DNA from: an uncultured Clostridia bacterium
GTDB lineage: Bacteria; Bacillota; Clostridia; Oscillospirales; Ruminococcaceae
NCBI GenBank assembly: GCA_946567425.1
Contig: CAMNXF010000013.1
Coordinates: forward strand, 1 to 64,000
Reading direction: 5' to 3'
DNA: 64,000 nucleotides
Shown here: positions 1 to 9,695 of the stretch, piece after piece
Layout of the letters: every line of letters begins with the position of its first letter
Numbering within the stretch: position 1 is the first letter of the stretch
Notes under the pieces: model-generated
What the model was told of the DNA's origin: nothing
What the model saw: only the letters and a program-made list of their open reading frames with translations
Database searches by the model: none
Made by a program: the position numbers and the translations under genes

Positions 1-194
1 TCCTTCGCCTACCGCGACCTTTTTGCCGTTGGATATTACCGTTAGCAGTACCATGTTGATTTTCACCGCCTTTCGTTATTTTCCGTTGTTGATAACGTTG
101 GTGTCGATATTCGTCCTCCAGAAGCTCTTACCGCGCAATGCCGTTTCTACATTATTGGTTTTCGCGTTTTCAACGTCAAGAGAAATGGAAATGT

Positions 195-470
195 CTAATT
201 TTCCGTCCTTGTCGATCGGAATTTGTGGAGCATAACTTGACGGGGTGGGGAACGGTGATTGAAATTTAGCGCGTTCCCCGGCTCGGCGAGATCGGACGCT
301 GCGTCGATAGAGCGCTTGCCGAAATCAATCAGCTCCTTAACTCCAAACGCAATACCTACGGTCGCCGCCAAGCCCTTTATTTTGTTCTCGATCTGCGCCA
401 GACCGTTGTCTATAGGCGCGGCGTTTATCGCTGTGTCTATGCGTATTGAGCCGTCGTAACTGCCCGCCAT
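195..470 (-). pseudogene. phage tail tape-measure-like N-terminal fragment
   Basis: MAGSYDGSIRIDTAINAAPIDNGLAQIENKIKGLAATVGIAFGVKELIDFGKRSIDAASDL resembles the N-terminus of phage tail tape-measure proteins; reading frame decays after SDLAE. Confidence 0.55.
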
Positions 471-536
471 TTCATCATCTCCTCTGTTTTTGGGTATAAT
501 AAAAGCACCCTGTTTTCACAAGGTGCTTTTACTTAT

Positions 537-1160
537 TTATTGGTTTTCAACAATCCGTTTGTACTCGTCCACAATTCCTTGCTTTTGCGCATATAGCGTA
601 AAGAAAAAATCATGATGCATCTCATCGTTACCATCTAAATACCAATATGAGTGCATAATAACGCTGCCATGCCCATCATTGTAATTGCGGTAAATAATCA
701 CATATTCTTTCAAATTGTCATCTAAAGGATTACCTATACCATCAGCAATTGCCTTTTCATAAGAAACTATGTGTATTGCGGTTAAGGCAGGTGACACGAT
801 ATCTTTTATGGTATGTACCATTTTGGACGTGAAATGTGTTCCTTCCATATAGATTGTGGTTTCCAAATCTACATTATCATTATATTTTGACACTTCACTT
901 TGGATGATAGATGATTGTGGTCGACCTAGCATACACCCGTCAATATCAAAACAATAATCTATTGCATCGATTTTTGCTTGCGCCTTTACATTTTTCTGTT
1001 CCAATTCGCTTTTTTCAGCTTTAATAGTGTCTAGTTCACTTTGCAAGTCAGCAATTTCGCCTTGAAGTTTTTCATTATCATATTTTAATGATGTCTTTTC
1101 TTCTATAAGAGAATTATACTCGTCTTGCGAAATGCTGGAACACCCTGACATCATCACCAC
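537..1160 (-). CDS. putative coiled-coil lipoprotein, signal peptide apparently frameshifted
   Basis: lipobox-like MMSGCSS followed by a heptad-rich coiled coil; an upstream ATG (minus strand, about 1195) would encode MKKIF.. but is 1 nt out of frame. Confidence 0.6.
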   Translation of the reverse strand: MVMMSGCSSISQDEYNSLIEEKTSLKYDNEKLQGEIADLQSELDTIKAEKSELEQKNVKAQAKIDAIDYCFDIDGCMLGRPQSSIIQSEVSKYNDNVDLETTIYMEGTHFTSKMVHTIKDIVSPALTAIHIVSYEKAIADGIGNPLDDNLKEYVIIYRNYNDGHGSVIMHSYWYLDGNDEMHHDFFFTLYAQKQGIVDEYKRIVENQ

Positions 1161-1372
1161 CGCCGCGCAGAGTATAATGGAAAAATTTTCTTCATAAGTA
1201 CCTTGTATGATATAGTAAAGACTATATCAACCCTTTTATAAAATTTACTCTCCACTCGGACTGAGGAAAGAAAATTCAAAGCGGAGGGAGCGCAGCGACC
1301 GAGGCTTTGAATTTTGCAGCGCGTTGAGCACTGCAGAAAAAAGTGCTATAATAAACTTAAGCATCGCGGACT

Positions 1373-1545
1373 TTTTATTTGCACCTGTCGAATAACGACT
1401 ATTAGGAGACTATTGCCGCGGTTTTATTTAAGACGTTTATAGCCGGTTAATGCAGGTAATATCGCAAAGCGATATTACTATGACATTTCATATCAAGCAA
1501 GGATACGCAAATAAAACTTCTGCGGAAACGCGATGTTAATTTATT
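1373..1545 (+). ncRNA. candidate IS110 bridge RNA
   Basis: non-coding left end of the element; stem GTTTTATTT 1421-1429 / AAATAAAAC 1509-1517, inner hairpin 1456-1478 (10 bp), donor-guide-like matches to both IS ends. Confidence 0.55.
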
Positions 1546-1559
1546 TTGAGGTGAAAACT

Positions 1560-2735
1560 ATGACCTATGTCGGAATTGACGCAGCCAAGGACAAGCACTA
1601 TGCGGTTGTAACAGATGAAAAGGGAAAAGTTTTGGTTAAGGCGTTTCCTTTTTCCAATGACGCTGAAGGCTTTTGCAAGCTGCAAAAAACGCTTTCCGCT
1701 TTCGATAAGAATGAACTTCTTATCGGAATTGAATCCACCGGAATTTATTCCGAAAACCTGATCTTCTTCTTTTTCAGCGGCGGTTACAAGCTTGTCGTCC
1801 TCAATCCTCTTGAAACCAATAAGATCCGCAAGAGCAAAATTCGTGACATCAAAAACGACAAAATTGACGCTAAAATAATCGCAGATACACTGCGCATTGA
1901 CGAGCATCGTCTGTACTCACAGTAGGATGCTCAAACCTTTATACTCAAATCTCTTTGCCGTTTCAGACAAAATTTGAAGAAATCCAAGGCTCGTTTGAAA
2001 ATTCAGCTCAAGGGTTTGATTCATCTTGTTTTCCCCAAGCTTGAAAATTTCTTTCGATCGGGAATACATATCGCGGCTTGTTACACATTGCTGAAAGAAT
2101 ACTCCACACCCGAGGACATCGCCGCCTTACGGTCGGATAAATTGACCAATCTCTTATTCAAAGCCTATCACGGGCGTTTTGGGAGAGATACCGCCAAAGC
2201 GCTAAAAAGTCTGGCGAAGTCCTCGGTTGGCGTGAAGAACCCTTATATATCCATCCAAATAGCCCAAACCATTGCACAAATCGAGCTATTAGAGGATCAA
2301 ATTGATGAACTCGATAACGCCATTGCCGAAGCTTACGATGAGATTGATTCGGTAATTAAATCGGTATCGGGCGTTGGTAACATTGACGGTGCAATTATTT
2401 TCGGCGTGATCGGTGATATTCGTCGTTTCCCCGATGCAAGCAAGCTATTGAGTTATGCGGGATTAGATTCTCGCATTCGCCAATCAGGAAGATTTCAAGC
2501 AAAATCCACGCGAATGTCCAAGCGCGGCTCATCTATGCTTCGCTACGCTCTCGTCAATACTGCCTGGCAGCTTTCGTTACATAACGAAACCTTTAAGGCT
2601 TATTATGATTTGAAGCGCTCTCAAGGTCTTAACCACTACGGTGCCCTCGGTCATGTTGCTCACAAGTTTGTGCGCGTCCTTTTTAGGCTTCTTCGTGATG
2701 ATATCCCTTTCGAGAATGCCAAACTTTCTGCTTAA
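1560..2735 (+). pseudogene. IS110 family transposase (DEDD RuvC-like + Tnp domain) with one in-frame TAG
   Basis: MTYVGIDAAKDKHYAVV..LLIGIESTG..KNDKIDAKIIAD then, in the same frame after TAG at 1923-1925, SVSGVGNIDGAIIFGVIGDI..MSKRGSSMLRYAL. Confidence 0.85.
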
Positions 2736-2789
2736 TTTTTGTCACTTTTGCCTATTGACTTTTCATAGCCGGTCTCCCATTATAATTTG

Positions 2790-2921
2790 TTAGCCGTTGA
2801 TCTCCTCGAAAAGGCTCGCGATCTCGCTGTTTATCTCGGATATCTCTTCCACGCGTTCCGCCATGTAGTGCTTTACAGGGGCGAGTTCGTCAGTGCCAAG
2901 TGACAGTTTATCATTTTTCAT
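2790..2921 (-). CDS. small hypothetical protein, 43 aa
   Basis: MKNDKLSLGTDELAPVKHYMAERVEEISEINSEIASLFEEING with a GGAGG ribosome-binding site just upstream. Confidence 0.45.
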   Translation of the reverse strand: MKNDKLSLGTDELAPVKHYMAERVEEISEINSEIASLFEEING

Positions 2922-3080
2922 AAAAATCCTCCTGTTATCTTGAAATTTCTCCCACCTTGTGATATAATGTAGGTGGATTACTATGCCTTTGGTTGCCCCT
3001 CTGGGGTACATATATTATGATTGGAAATTTTGTATTTGTCAATAGATTTGTACGACATTTCTTACGAAAGGGGATTTTTT

Positions 3081-3892
3081 GTGAATAATAGCAAAAAAAT
3101 GTTAGAGAAAATACTACAAAATATACAACTTACAGGCATAACTGAAAAGAAATGCTTAAAATCTTGTGAAATCAATACGAGTTTTCTAACCGACTGGAAA
3201 AACGAAAAAATTAAAAACCCATCTGTCGATAAGATTGTAAAGTTAGCGGTTTTTTTAAAAATGGATCTTTACGACTTGTTGTTAGATAAAAAAGCACCTG
3301 CTGTATGCTTGAACGAAAGCGAAATAAAATTGCTTAATGCTTACAACAATTTAAGTGATGAGGATAAAGCTCGCGTATCAGAAAGAGCGGAAACTCTTGC
3401 TGAGCTATCTGCTGAACGAGCAGCTAAGGAGCGAGTGGCTGAGCAACCCCAAAAACAAATCATCGCGTCCGCCGCTGATGAGTTCCCCAACGATAAATCC
3501 GAGGACGACGAGCAGGACGAGGAGTTCTACATTGATCTATGCTCCTTGCCTGCAAGCACCGGAACAGGTGTGCAGCTCGACGAGGGCTACACCGAACCAA
3601 TGCGTATAGTACACACTCCATTTGCGGATCGTGCCAATTATGCAGTACGCGTATCTGGTAACAGTATGGAAGATAAATATTATAATGGTGATATAGTGCT
3701 CGCGGAAACCTGTCCCGACGTGGCAGTCGGCGAAATCGGCATTTTTATCGTAAACGATCAGGGCTATATCAAAAAGCGCGGAGAAGATCGCCTGATTTCG
3801 CTAAACCCCGAATGTGATGACGTGTTTATACAAGAGGAGACATTATGTATTGCCGCGGACGCATTCTCGGCAAAGCCAAACTCGTCAAGTAA
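3081..3892 (+). pseudogene. phage-type repressor, HTH + S24/LexA-like peptidase, C-terminus frameshifted
   Basis: N-terminal HTH, RVSGNSMEDKYYNGDIVLAE (S24 Ser motif), IKKR (Lys motif); expected C-terminal GRILGKAKLVK* lies in another frame ending at 3892; GTG start with RBS. Confidence 0.65.
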
Positions 3893-4782
3893 ACCTCACG
3901 AGCGGCTTATCCGACAAGCACCACACCAACAAATACAAAAGCGGCATCGCAAAAATGCCGCTTTTTCTATGCCCCAAAAAAACATTTTAATAAGTATAAA
4001 AAATTGCACAAATTTTCAACACAGGTTAATAACTTTGGCTTAAATCTCTAACGCGACGAAGTACTTCGTTGACACCCCCCTTTTTGTTCGTTAAGTTAGT
4101 TGCCATGATATGAAAAAAACGTCAATATTGGCAGTGTCTTTTTAAAAACGCAATTTTTTCTTAAAACGCTCTACAAAGCCATTTAAACAAAATTTGAACG
4201 CTCTAAAACGATTTTTTAAGAAATTCCTCAAAAGCCCTACACTTCCTAAAAATGACAAAAAAACGCCCGAAAAGTTTTGACAAACCTCTCAAGCGTTCCT
4301 TTTATGAAATTTCACCAGTCACCGCGGAAAAACACCGCGGTTAAGCCAAAAATTTAGGATTTTCATATATTTTGCGGTTTTTTCGGCTTATTTTATTTTT
4401 TGTGTTCTGCTTGTCAAATAACAATTGAAAAGAAAACTTTTACTGCTCTTCACCGTATATCTTGCAGCTGCGTCGGGTCGCTCCTCAGCGTTGCCATTTT
4501 TCGCTGCGTTTTCAGTATCGCAATATTTTTTGGGTTTATTCCTGTTTACACAGTTTTATTTTCAGACTCATTTTATGTTTTCCGGAAAGTATGTAAATCA
4601 CCTCGTAATTTTGATACAATTATTGCATAATGCTTGTATAAAAAGCCACATTTCAGACTGTCGAGAAACCCTCAGATACGCGAGTATTTGCTTATAACCG
4701 CCCTGAAACAGCTTGCCGACTAGCCTTAAAGGCCGCAGACAAGCCATTGTCGAAACAGATAAAGGTTTATCCACAGTCTGAA

Positions 4783-4807
4783 ACGCGGGAGCTGAATGCT
4801 CCCGCGT
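4783..4807 (-). terminator. hairpin downstream of the GH5 gene
   Basis: ACGCGGGAGC-TGAAT-GCTCCCGCGT, 10-bp perfect stem. Confidence 0.6.
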
Positions 4808-4843
4808 TTCGTTTGCTGTTATGTTTTTTTTGTGTTTATCCAG

Positions 4844-7800
4844 TTATTCGGGATAGCAGCAGCATACGGAGTAAACCGTAATGTCGCTTTCCTTTGCGCC
4901 CACATTGATTCTGTCAAGCGTGCTGAAATCAGAACCGAACGCGCTTACTATATCGTTGTAGCTGAATTTAGCATAGCTGTGACCGTTAGCAGTACCGTTT
5001 TCAAACGCCTGAACATTTGCCCAGTTTGCGCCGCCTGACCAGCTTTGCAGAATAAGCTCGATTTCAGAACCGGTGTACTCTACATAGAAGTAGCTGTTTG
5101 CGGTGATAGAGTTTGCATTGAAGCTGCCGCCGTTCTTTGCGGTATCAACGCTTACCTGACCCCATGCGCCGCAGCTTGCTTCGCCCCAGAACGCCGATAC
5201 ATAAGAATCGTTCTCGGTAGGCTTATCGTTGTTGTCGCCTTTGTTATCATTATCATCGCCGCTGCCATTGCCGTTGCCGCTTACAAAGCTTGCGCTGTAA
5301 ACCGTTATGTCGTTCTCTGCTGCCGCAAGATAGAATCTATCAAGCTTGCCGCTGAAATCGGATGAGCCGAACGCGCTTACAAGATCATCATAGCTGAACT
5401 TTGCGAATTTGTGACCGTTTGCATCGCCTATCTCATAAGGAGCAACACGCGCCCAATTCGCAGCCCCCGACCAGCTTTGAAGAATTATCTCAATGCTGCC
5501 GTTGCCATCGTATTCGACATACACATAACCATCCTTAGTGAATATAGACGGATCAAAGCTGCCGCCGATCTTCTTGGTATCAAGAGTTACTGCCTGATTC
5601 CACGAGCCGCACGATGCGTTGCCGCTAAAGAAGTTTGTGGTTTTGTTCTCGTCGTCCTTATCATCATTGCCATCGCCTGTGGGAGCGATTACTTCTGTTT
5701 TGAGTGTTGTTCCGCATACAGTACATTCGGTGTGTTTAGAACCGCTTGCTGTTGCTGTTGACTCCTTGTCAACGATCCAGTCGCTTTCATTGTGACCCTT
5801 TGCGTTGATAGTTTCGGTATATGTATCACCGCAGTCGCAAGTGTAAGTGATAATCCCGTCCGTTGTACAAGTTGCTTCCTTGGTGGTTTTTAAAGTGTAA
5901 TTGTGAGTGTGCGGCTTTATGGGGTCTACAAACTCACGCTTCTCGGTTTCACCGCATCTTTCGCACTTGTAGATCGAATAACCGAATTCAGTTTCGGTAG
6001 GCTCTACCTTGCTTGAGAATTTCATATCGTGTCCAAGCGACGGGATAGCCTCTGTATAAGTTTCACCGCACTCGCATGTGAATGTAACAGTACCCTTTTC
6101 GGTGCAGGTCGCCTCTTTTGTTACCTTAGAGGTGTAGCTGTGAACGTGTATCTCATCGTCCTTTTTAACGGTGAGATTGAGAGTTGCTTCTTTGTCGTTG
6201 CTAAACCTGAATACGATGCTGTATGTGCCGTTATCAAGAGTTGCAAGATAGTTATCGCTGATTGTAACAGTGCTGCCGTTAATCGTGTAATCAACACCGT
6301 TTGTAAGAGTTTTACCGCTGTTGGAAACGGATTTCACGCTCTTTCCGTTAAGCACGATATCTGCGCTTACGCCGGAAGTTTTGCCGTCATAAGTCTTGTT
6401 TGTATCAACAATGTATGCGTCCTTCTCAACAGGATCTACAGGACCGGAAACGCTATCAGTGTAGCCTATGATATTGTCGATATAGTATGTGCCCGTTGTG
6501 GTATTGCCCGCCTTGCCTGCGTAAAGCGAGAACTGATTGATCTTGGTAGTGTCAAGAGTTCCGCCGGATGTCTGCCAGCCCGGTGCAGCAAATTCCTCAA
6601 AAGGAACTTGAACAGTCTTAACGCCTGCGAAATCTACCTTGATTTCCTTCTCAAAATAATTATTTTTTGCATCTCTGAGCTGGAGAGTAAAGCTGTTGCC
6701 CGATCCATCGCCCTCGATCTCAAATTCGATGCCCTTGAAGCTGCTCATATCTCTTGCAGCTATCGCACGGTTTACACCGCAGTAGCCGTTAGGAGATCCA
6801 ACATCATAAGAGAACGCCAATTTTTGGCTGCCATTCTTGGAAACAAGTTTAAGACCGAGTTCATTTCCGTCTGTGTTTCTCTTATAAACTGCCCAAAGAG
6901 CTTCATCGCTGTCATATTTTTCATATGTATCGAACTCATCAAGTCCGGTGGTATCGGAAACCTTAACCTTAAGTGTGCTGTCCGCGCCCTCGTAGAAGTC
7001 GAACACGATCTCGTTATCGCCCTTGCTCAAAGTCTTGAGGAAAGAAACGTTGATCGTAACTGTATCACCGTTTACTGTATAATCGGTGTTCTCGGTCAGC
7101 TTCTTGTTATTGAATACAAGACCTCTGAACTTGCTTGTTTTCTTATCCATTGTGATTGCAACATTGCTGCAAACCTTTGGATTGACGTCAACCGAAACAT
7201 CGGTAGGAGCAATAGTGGGAGTAGGAAGCTGGCTGTCTGTAGTTGTAACGCTGAACTTCGGAGAATTGCCTGCCGTCATAAGAATCTTCGCATTATATGT
7301 TGTAAGCTCCTGCTTTTTAAGGAATGAGTCTTTCAGTGTAATGACATTGCCGTTCATGGTGTAGTCGGAACTTGACAGCTTCTTGCCGTTAAATTCAACG
7401 CCGCTTATGCTGCCCTCGTTTACTGTTACATTGATTGTAACGCCCTGACCCAAAGCTCTGTCGTAATCGTATTGGGTTTCGTCTGTAAAGTTAACAAGAC
7501 CCTTTTCATGCATTTTCTTGGATGCGTCAACGATAAGCTTTCTCGTTGTGTCTGTTACTGTTCCCGTAGGACCGTAAACGGTATAGCCGTCATAATCTTG
7601 ATACAGGGTGCCGTCATCGAGATAAGACGCGATCATCCAGTAGTTGAAGCCCTGGTAATGTTCAACAAAGAGATCAAGCCACTTCTGCATATTGGCGTCA
7701 CGCTCGCTCTTGTTCTTATCACCGAACTCCTCCATTATAACGGGCTTGTTCGCTGCAACAGCGACTTCGGCATGGTCGGTGATCCAGTTTGCGTCGCCGT

Positions 7801-8818
7801 TTTTATTCGAAACGCCCCAATCCTCCATATACATGTGAGGAGTACCGAAGTCAATGGTATCTATGGACATCAGCTTTGTGAAATCAACGCCTTCTGCGCC
7901 CGCATAAATATAATGATTGCGGTCGTTGTTCGTTGCTTCTTCGTACTTCCAGTTGAAGAATCCCTCATCACCTACGGAAACCATATGATACGGATCGATC
8001 GACTTAACGTAGGCACTCATTTCCGTTGCCCAATTGTAGAGAATATCATCTTTACATTCTTTATCGATGCCGCATCTCGGTTCGTTGGAAAGCTCCCAAG
8101 CGAATACCGCCTCGGAATCCATCAGCTTTTCACCTGTATAATGATTTTCATGATTAAGGAGAGTGTTTATGTAATCTTTGTACCAGCCCTTAAGGGTATC
8201 GTCGGTGTAGAATTGACAGCAATCATTTCCGCTGACTGCTCCGTTTGAAACGCTTTGACCATTCTTCATCTGAAGCCATTTTACGTATTGACCCATACCG
8301 CCGAACGCTTCCCAGTAATTGGTGAACGTAATGATGAGCTTCATATCGTGTTCTTCGGCTTGCTTGATAATATAATCAAGTTTTTGCAAACCGTCCGCGC
8401 CTTCGTTTACAACAGGCTTTTGCTGTTCATCGTCCCAATACTGAAAGTAAACGCCGTCTTTCTGACCGTCGCTATCGTTGTTGCCCTCAAATACGGGATG
8501 TCCATATTGATCTACCCTGTCTGTTTTCTTGCCGACATCAAGGTTACCCCAAACTCTTATTACCTTAAGACCCATATCCTGTGCGTCGTCAAATACATTT
8601 TTAACTTCGCTTTCGGATTTGTACGTCAAGTAATAGCAGTTAGTGCCGCCATAGTAGTACGGGCTTCCATCGCACATAAATTTGCCGTTGTTTGCATAAA
8701 CAAAGCCTTCGGGATAAGCCTGTGCCCATGAAATATGATTTACCAACGGAATTGATGCTGCCACAACTACTGCTGCAACGGTACTCGAGATAAACCGTTT
8801 AATGAATGTTTTACCCAC
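4844..8818 (-). CDS. secreted multi-modular GH5-type beta-mannanase with X2-like, CBM11-like, CxxC-repeat and two C-terminal CBM-like repeats
   Basis: signal peptide; GH5 catalytic features (ELSNEPRCG, PVIMEEFGD); X2-like repeats (VEFNGKKLSSSDYTMNGNVITL); tandem HxHxYT..KEATCTxxG..CxCGxTYTE repeats; two related SWSGAANW-type modules. Confidence 0.8.
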   Translation of the reverse strand: MGKTFIKRFISSTVAAVVVAASIPLVNHISWAQAYPEGFVYANNGKFMCDGSPYYYGGTNCYYLTYKSESEVKNVFDDAQDMGLKVIRVWGNLDVGKKTDRVDQYGHPVFEGNNDSDGQKDGVYFQYWDDEQQKPVVNEGADGLQKLDYIIKQAEEHDMKLIITFTNYWEAFGGMGQYVKWLQMKNGQSVSNGAVSGNDCCQFYTDDTLKGWYKDYINTLLNHENHYTGEKLMDSEAVFAWELSNEPRCGIDKECKDDILYNWATEMSAYVKSIDPYHMVSVGDEGFFNWKYEEATNNDRNHYIYAGAEGVDFTKLMSIDTIDFGTPHMYMEDWGVSNKNGDANWITDHAEVAVAANKPVIMEEFGDKNKSERDANMQKWLDLFVEHYQGFNYWMIASYLDDGTLYQDYDGYTVYGPTGTVTDTTRKLIVDASKKMHEKGLVNFTDETQYDYDRALGQGVTINVTVNEGSISGVEFNGKKLSSSDYTMNGNVITLKDSFLKKQELTTYNAKILMTAGNSPKFSVTTTDSQLPTPTIAPTDVSVDVNPKVCSNVAITMDKKTSKFRGLVFNNKKLTENTDYTVNGDTVTINVSFLKTLSKGDNEIVFDFYEGADSTLKVKVSDTTGLDEFDTYEKYDSDEALWAVYKRNTDGNELGLKLVSKNGSQKLAFSYDVGSPNGYCGVNRAIAARDMSSFKGIEFEIEGDGSGNSFTLQLRDAKNNYFEKEIKVDFAGVKTVQVPFEEFAAPGWQTSGGTLDTTKINQFSLYAGKAGNTTTGTYYIDNIIGYTDSVSGPVDPVEKDAYIVDTNKTYDGKTSGVSADIVLNGKSVKSVSNSGKTLTNGVDYTINGSTVTISDNYLATLDNGTYSIVFRFSNDKEATLNLTVKKDDEIHVHSYTSKVTKEATCTEKGTVTFTCECGETYTEAIPSLGHDMKFSSKVEPTETEFGYSIYKCERCGETEKREFVDPIKPHTHNYTLKTTKEATCTTDGIITYTCDCGDTYTETINAKGHNESDWIVDKESTATASGSKHTECTVCGTTLKTEVIAPTGDGNDDKDDENKTTNFFSGNASCGSWNQAVTLDTKKIGGSFDPSIFTKDGYVYVEYDGNGSIEIILQSWSGAANWARVAPYEIGDANGHKFAKFSYDDLVSAFGSSDFSGKLDRFYLAAAENDITVYSASFVSGNGNGSGDDNDNKGDNNDKPTENDSYVSAFWGEASCGAWGQVSVDTAKNGGSFNANSITANSYFYVEYTGSEIELILQSWSGGANWANVQAFENGTANGHSYAKFSYNDIVSAFGSDFSTLDRINVGAKESDITVYSVCCCYPE

Positions 8819-9560
8819 CGCATTTTCCTCCTTAACTTAAAATATACTTTATAATTTGCTTTCAACTAACTTAATCATTAGCTGTAAATATATTTTAGCA
8901 TAACCTTTGATTTAAGTCAATATAAAATTTAAAAAAAACGTAATCGTTTTCACTTTTCTATGTTTATTACAATTTTTCGACCTTTGTTTTATGTATAATT
9001 GCCATATATTGTTTTAAATGTAAAAAATATTAAGCAAGTTTAGACAAATTTACTTAATAAATCAAGCAAATCGCCCTCACTGATTAAGTTGTCAAACGAC
9101 AACATCAACTTAACAATAAAGTTGTCCAAGCTTTAGAACTCACATAGATGCAATCGTTTATAATTACCACTTGTATAAGATATACTTTTTTATTGCGTAC
9201 AAGAAAAATCCACTTATATGCCATCGTATGATAAAAATGGCTGCGCGGATTAGCGTGATATCGCTAACGGAGAATTAAGAATTATGTACCACCCGCAAGG
9301 TTTATGCCTTGCGGGATTGGTTTTGTTCTGCGTTTTTTTAGTTCAAACGTTGCAAACGCCTTGCTCGGCGATACTTTTTTAAATCATTTCCGCGGCAATA
9401 GGACAAATCTTTTGCATAATCCAATAGACGACATTTTTTACATTTCATTAGCTTTTTTTGACATTCTGGCGAAAAACTGCTTGAAGTTTCGGTTAAAGTG
9501 TGTTATTTTAGAAGAAAATGACCGTTTGTTCCGATTTCACTACCTCTTGTCAGTTTTCTG

Positions 9561-9589
9561 TTGACATTTTTCGACGGGATTGGTAGAAT
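9561..9589 (+). promoter_or_regulatory. sigma-A-type promoter for the protease/Hint operon
   Basis: TTGACA (9561-9566), 17-nt spacer, TAGAAT (9584-9589). Confidence 0.65.
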
Positions 9590-9695
9590 TAAAATTAATA
9601 GATTGTTAAGGTTTGTTAACATTGGATGACTGTATATTATCTACCAAATATTTCGTACTATATATGTGTTTTTCCTTTGTGTTTGGAGGTATAAA

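Larger units (their letters stand above)
1371..2775 (+). mobile_element. IS110-family insertion sequence with CT core dinucleotides at both proposed ends
   Basis: IS110 transposase halves; CT at 1371-1372 and 2774-2775; ATAGCCGGT at 2765-2773 repeated at 1439-1447; TTTTATTTGC at 1373-1382 has its reverse complement at 1507-1516. Confidence 0.7.

Noticed and set aside
1383-1420. Target-binding loop guides of the IS110 bridge RNA
   Set aside because: Only weak matches (CTCC-like on one side) to the inferred target flanks; not sufficient to claim.
4400-4697. Two overlapping small plus-strand ORFs
   Set aside because: Overlapping, without RBS or family features, in a region that looks like repeat or element debris.
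6029-7327. 432-aa plus-strand ORF inside the mannanase gene
   Set aside because: Exactly antisense to a well-supported secreted enzyme; composition is a mirror of its codon usage, no RBS or domain.
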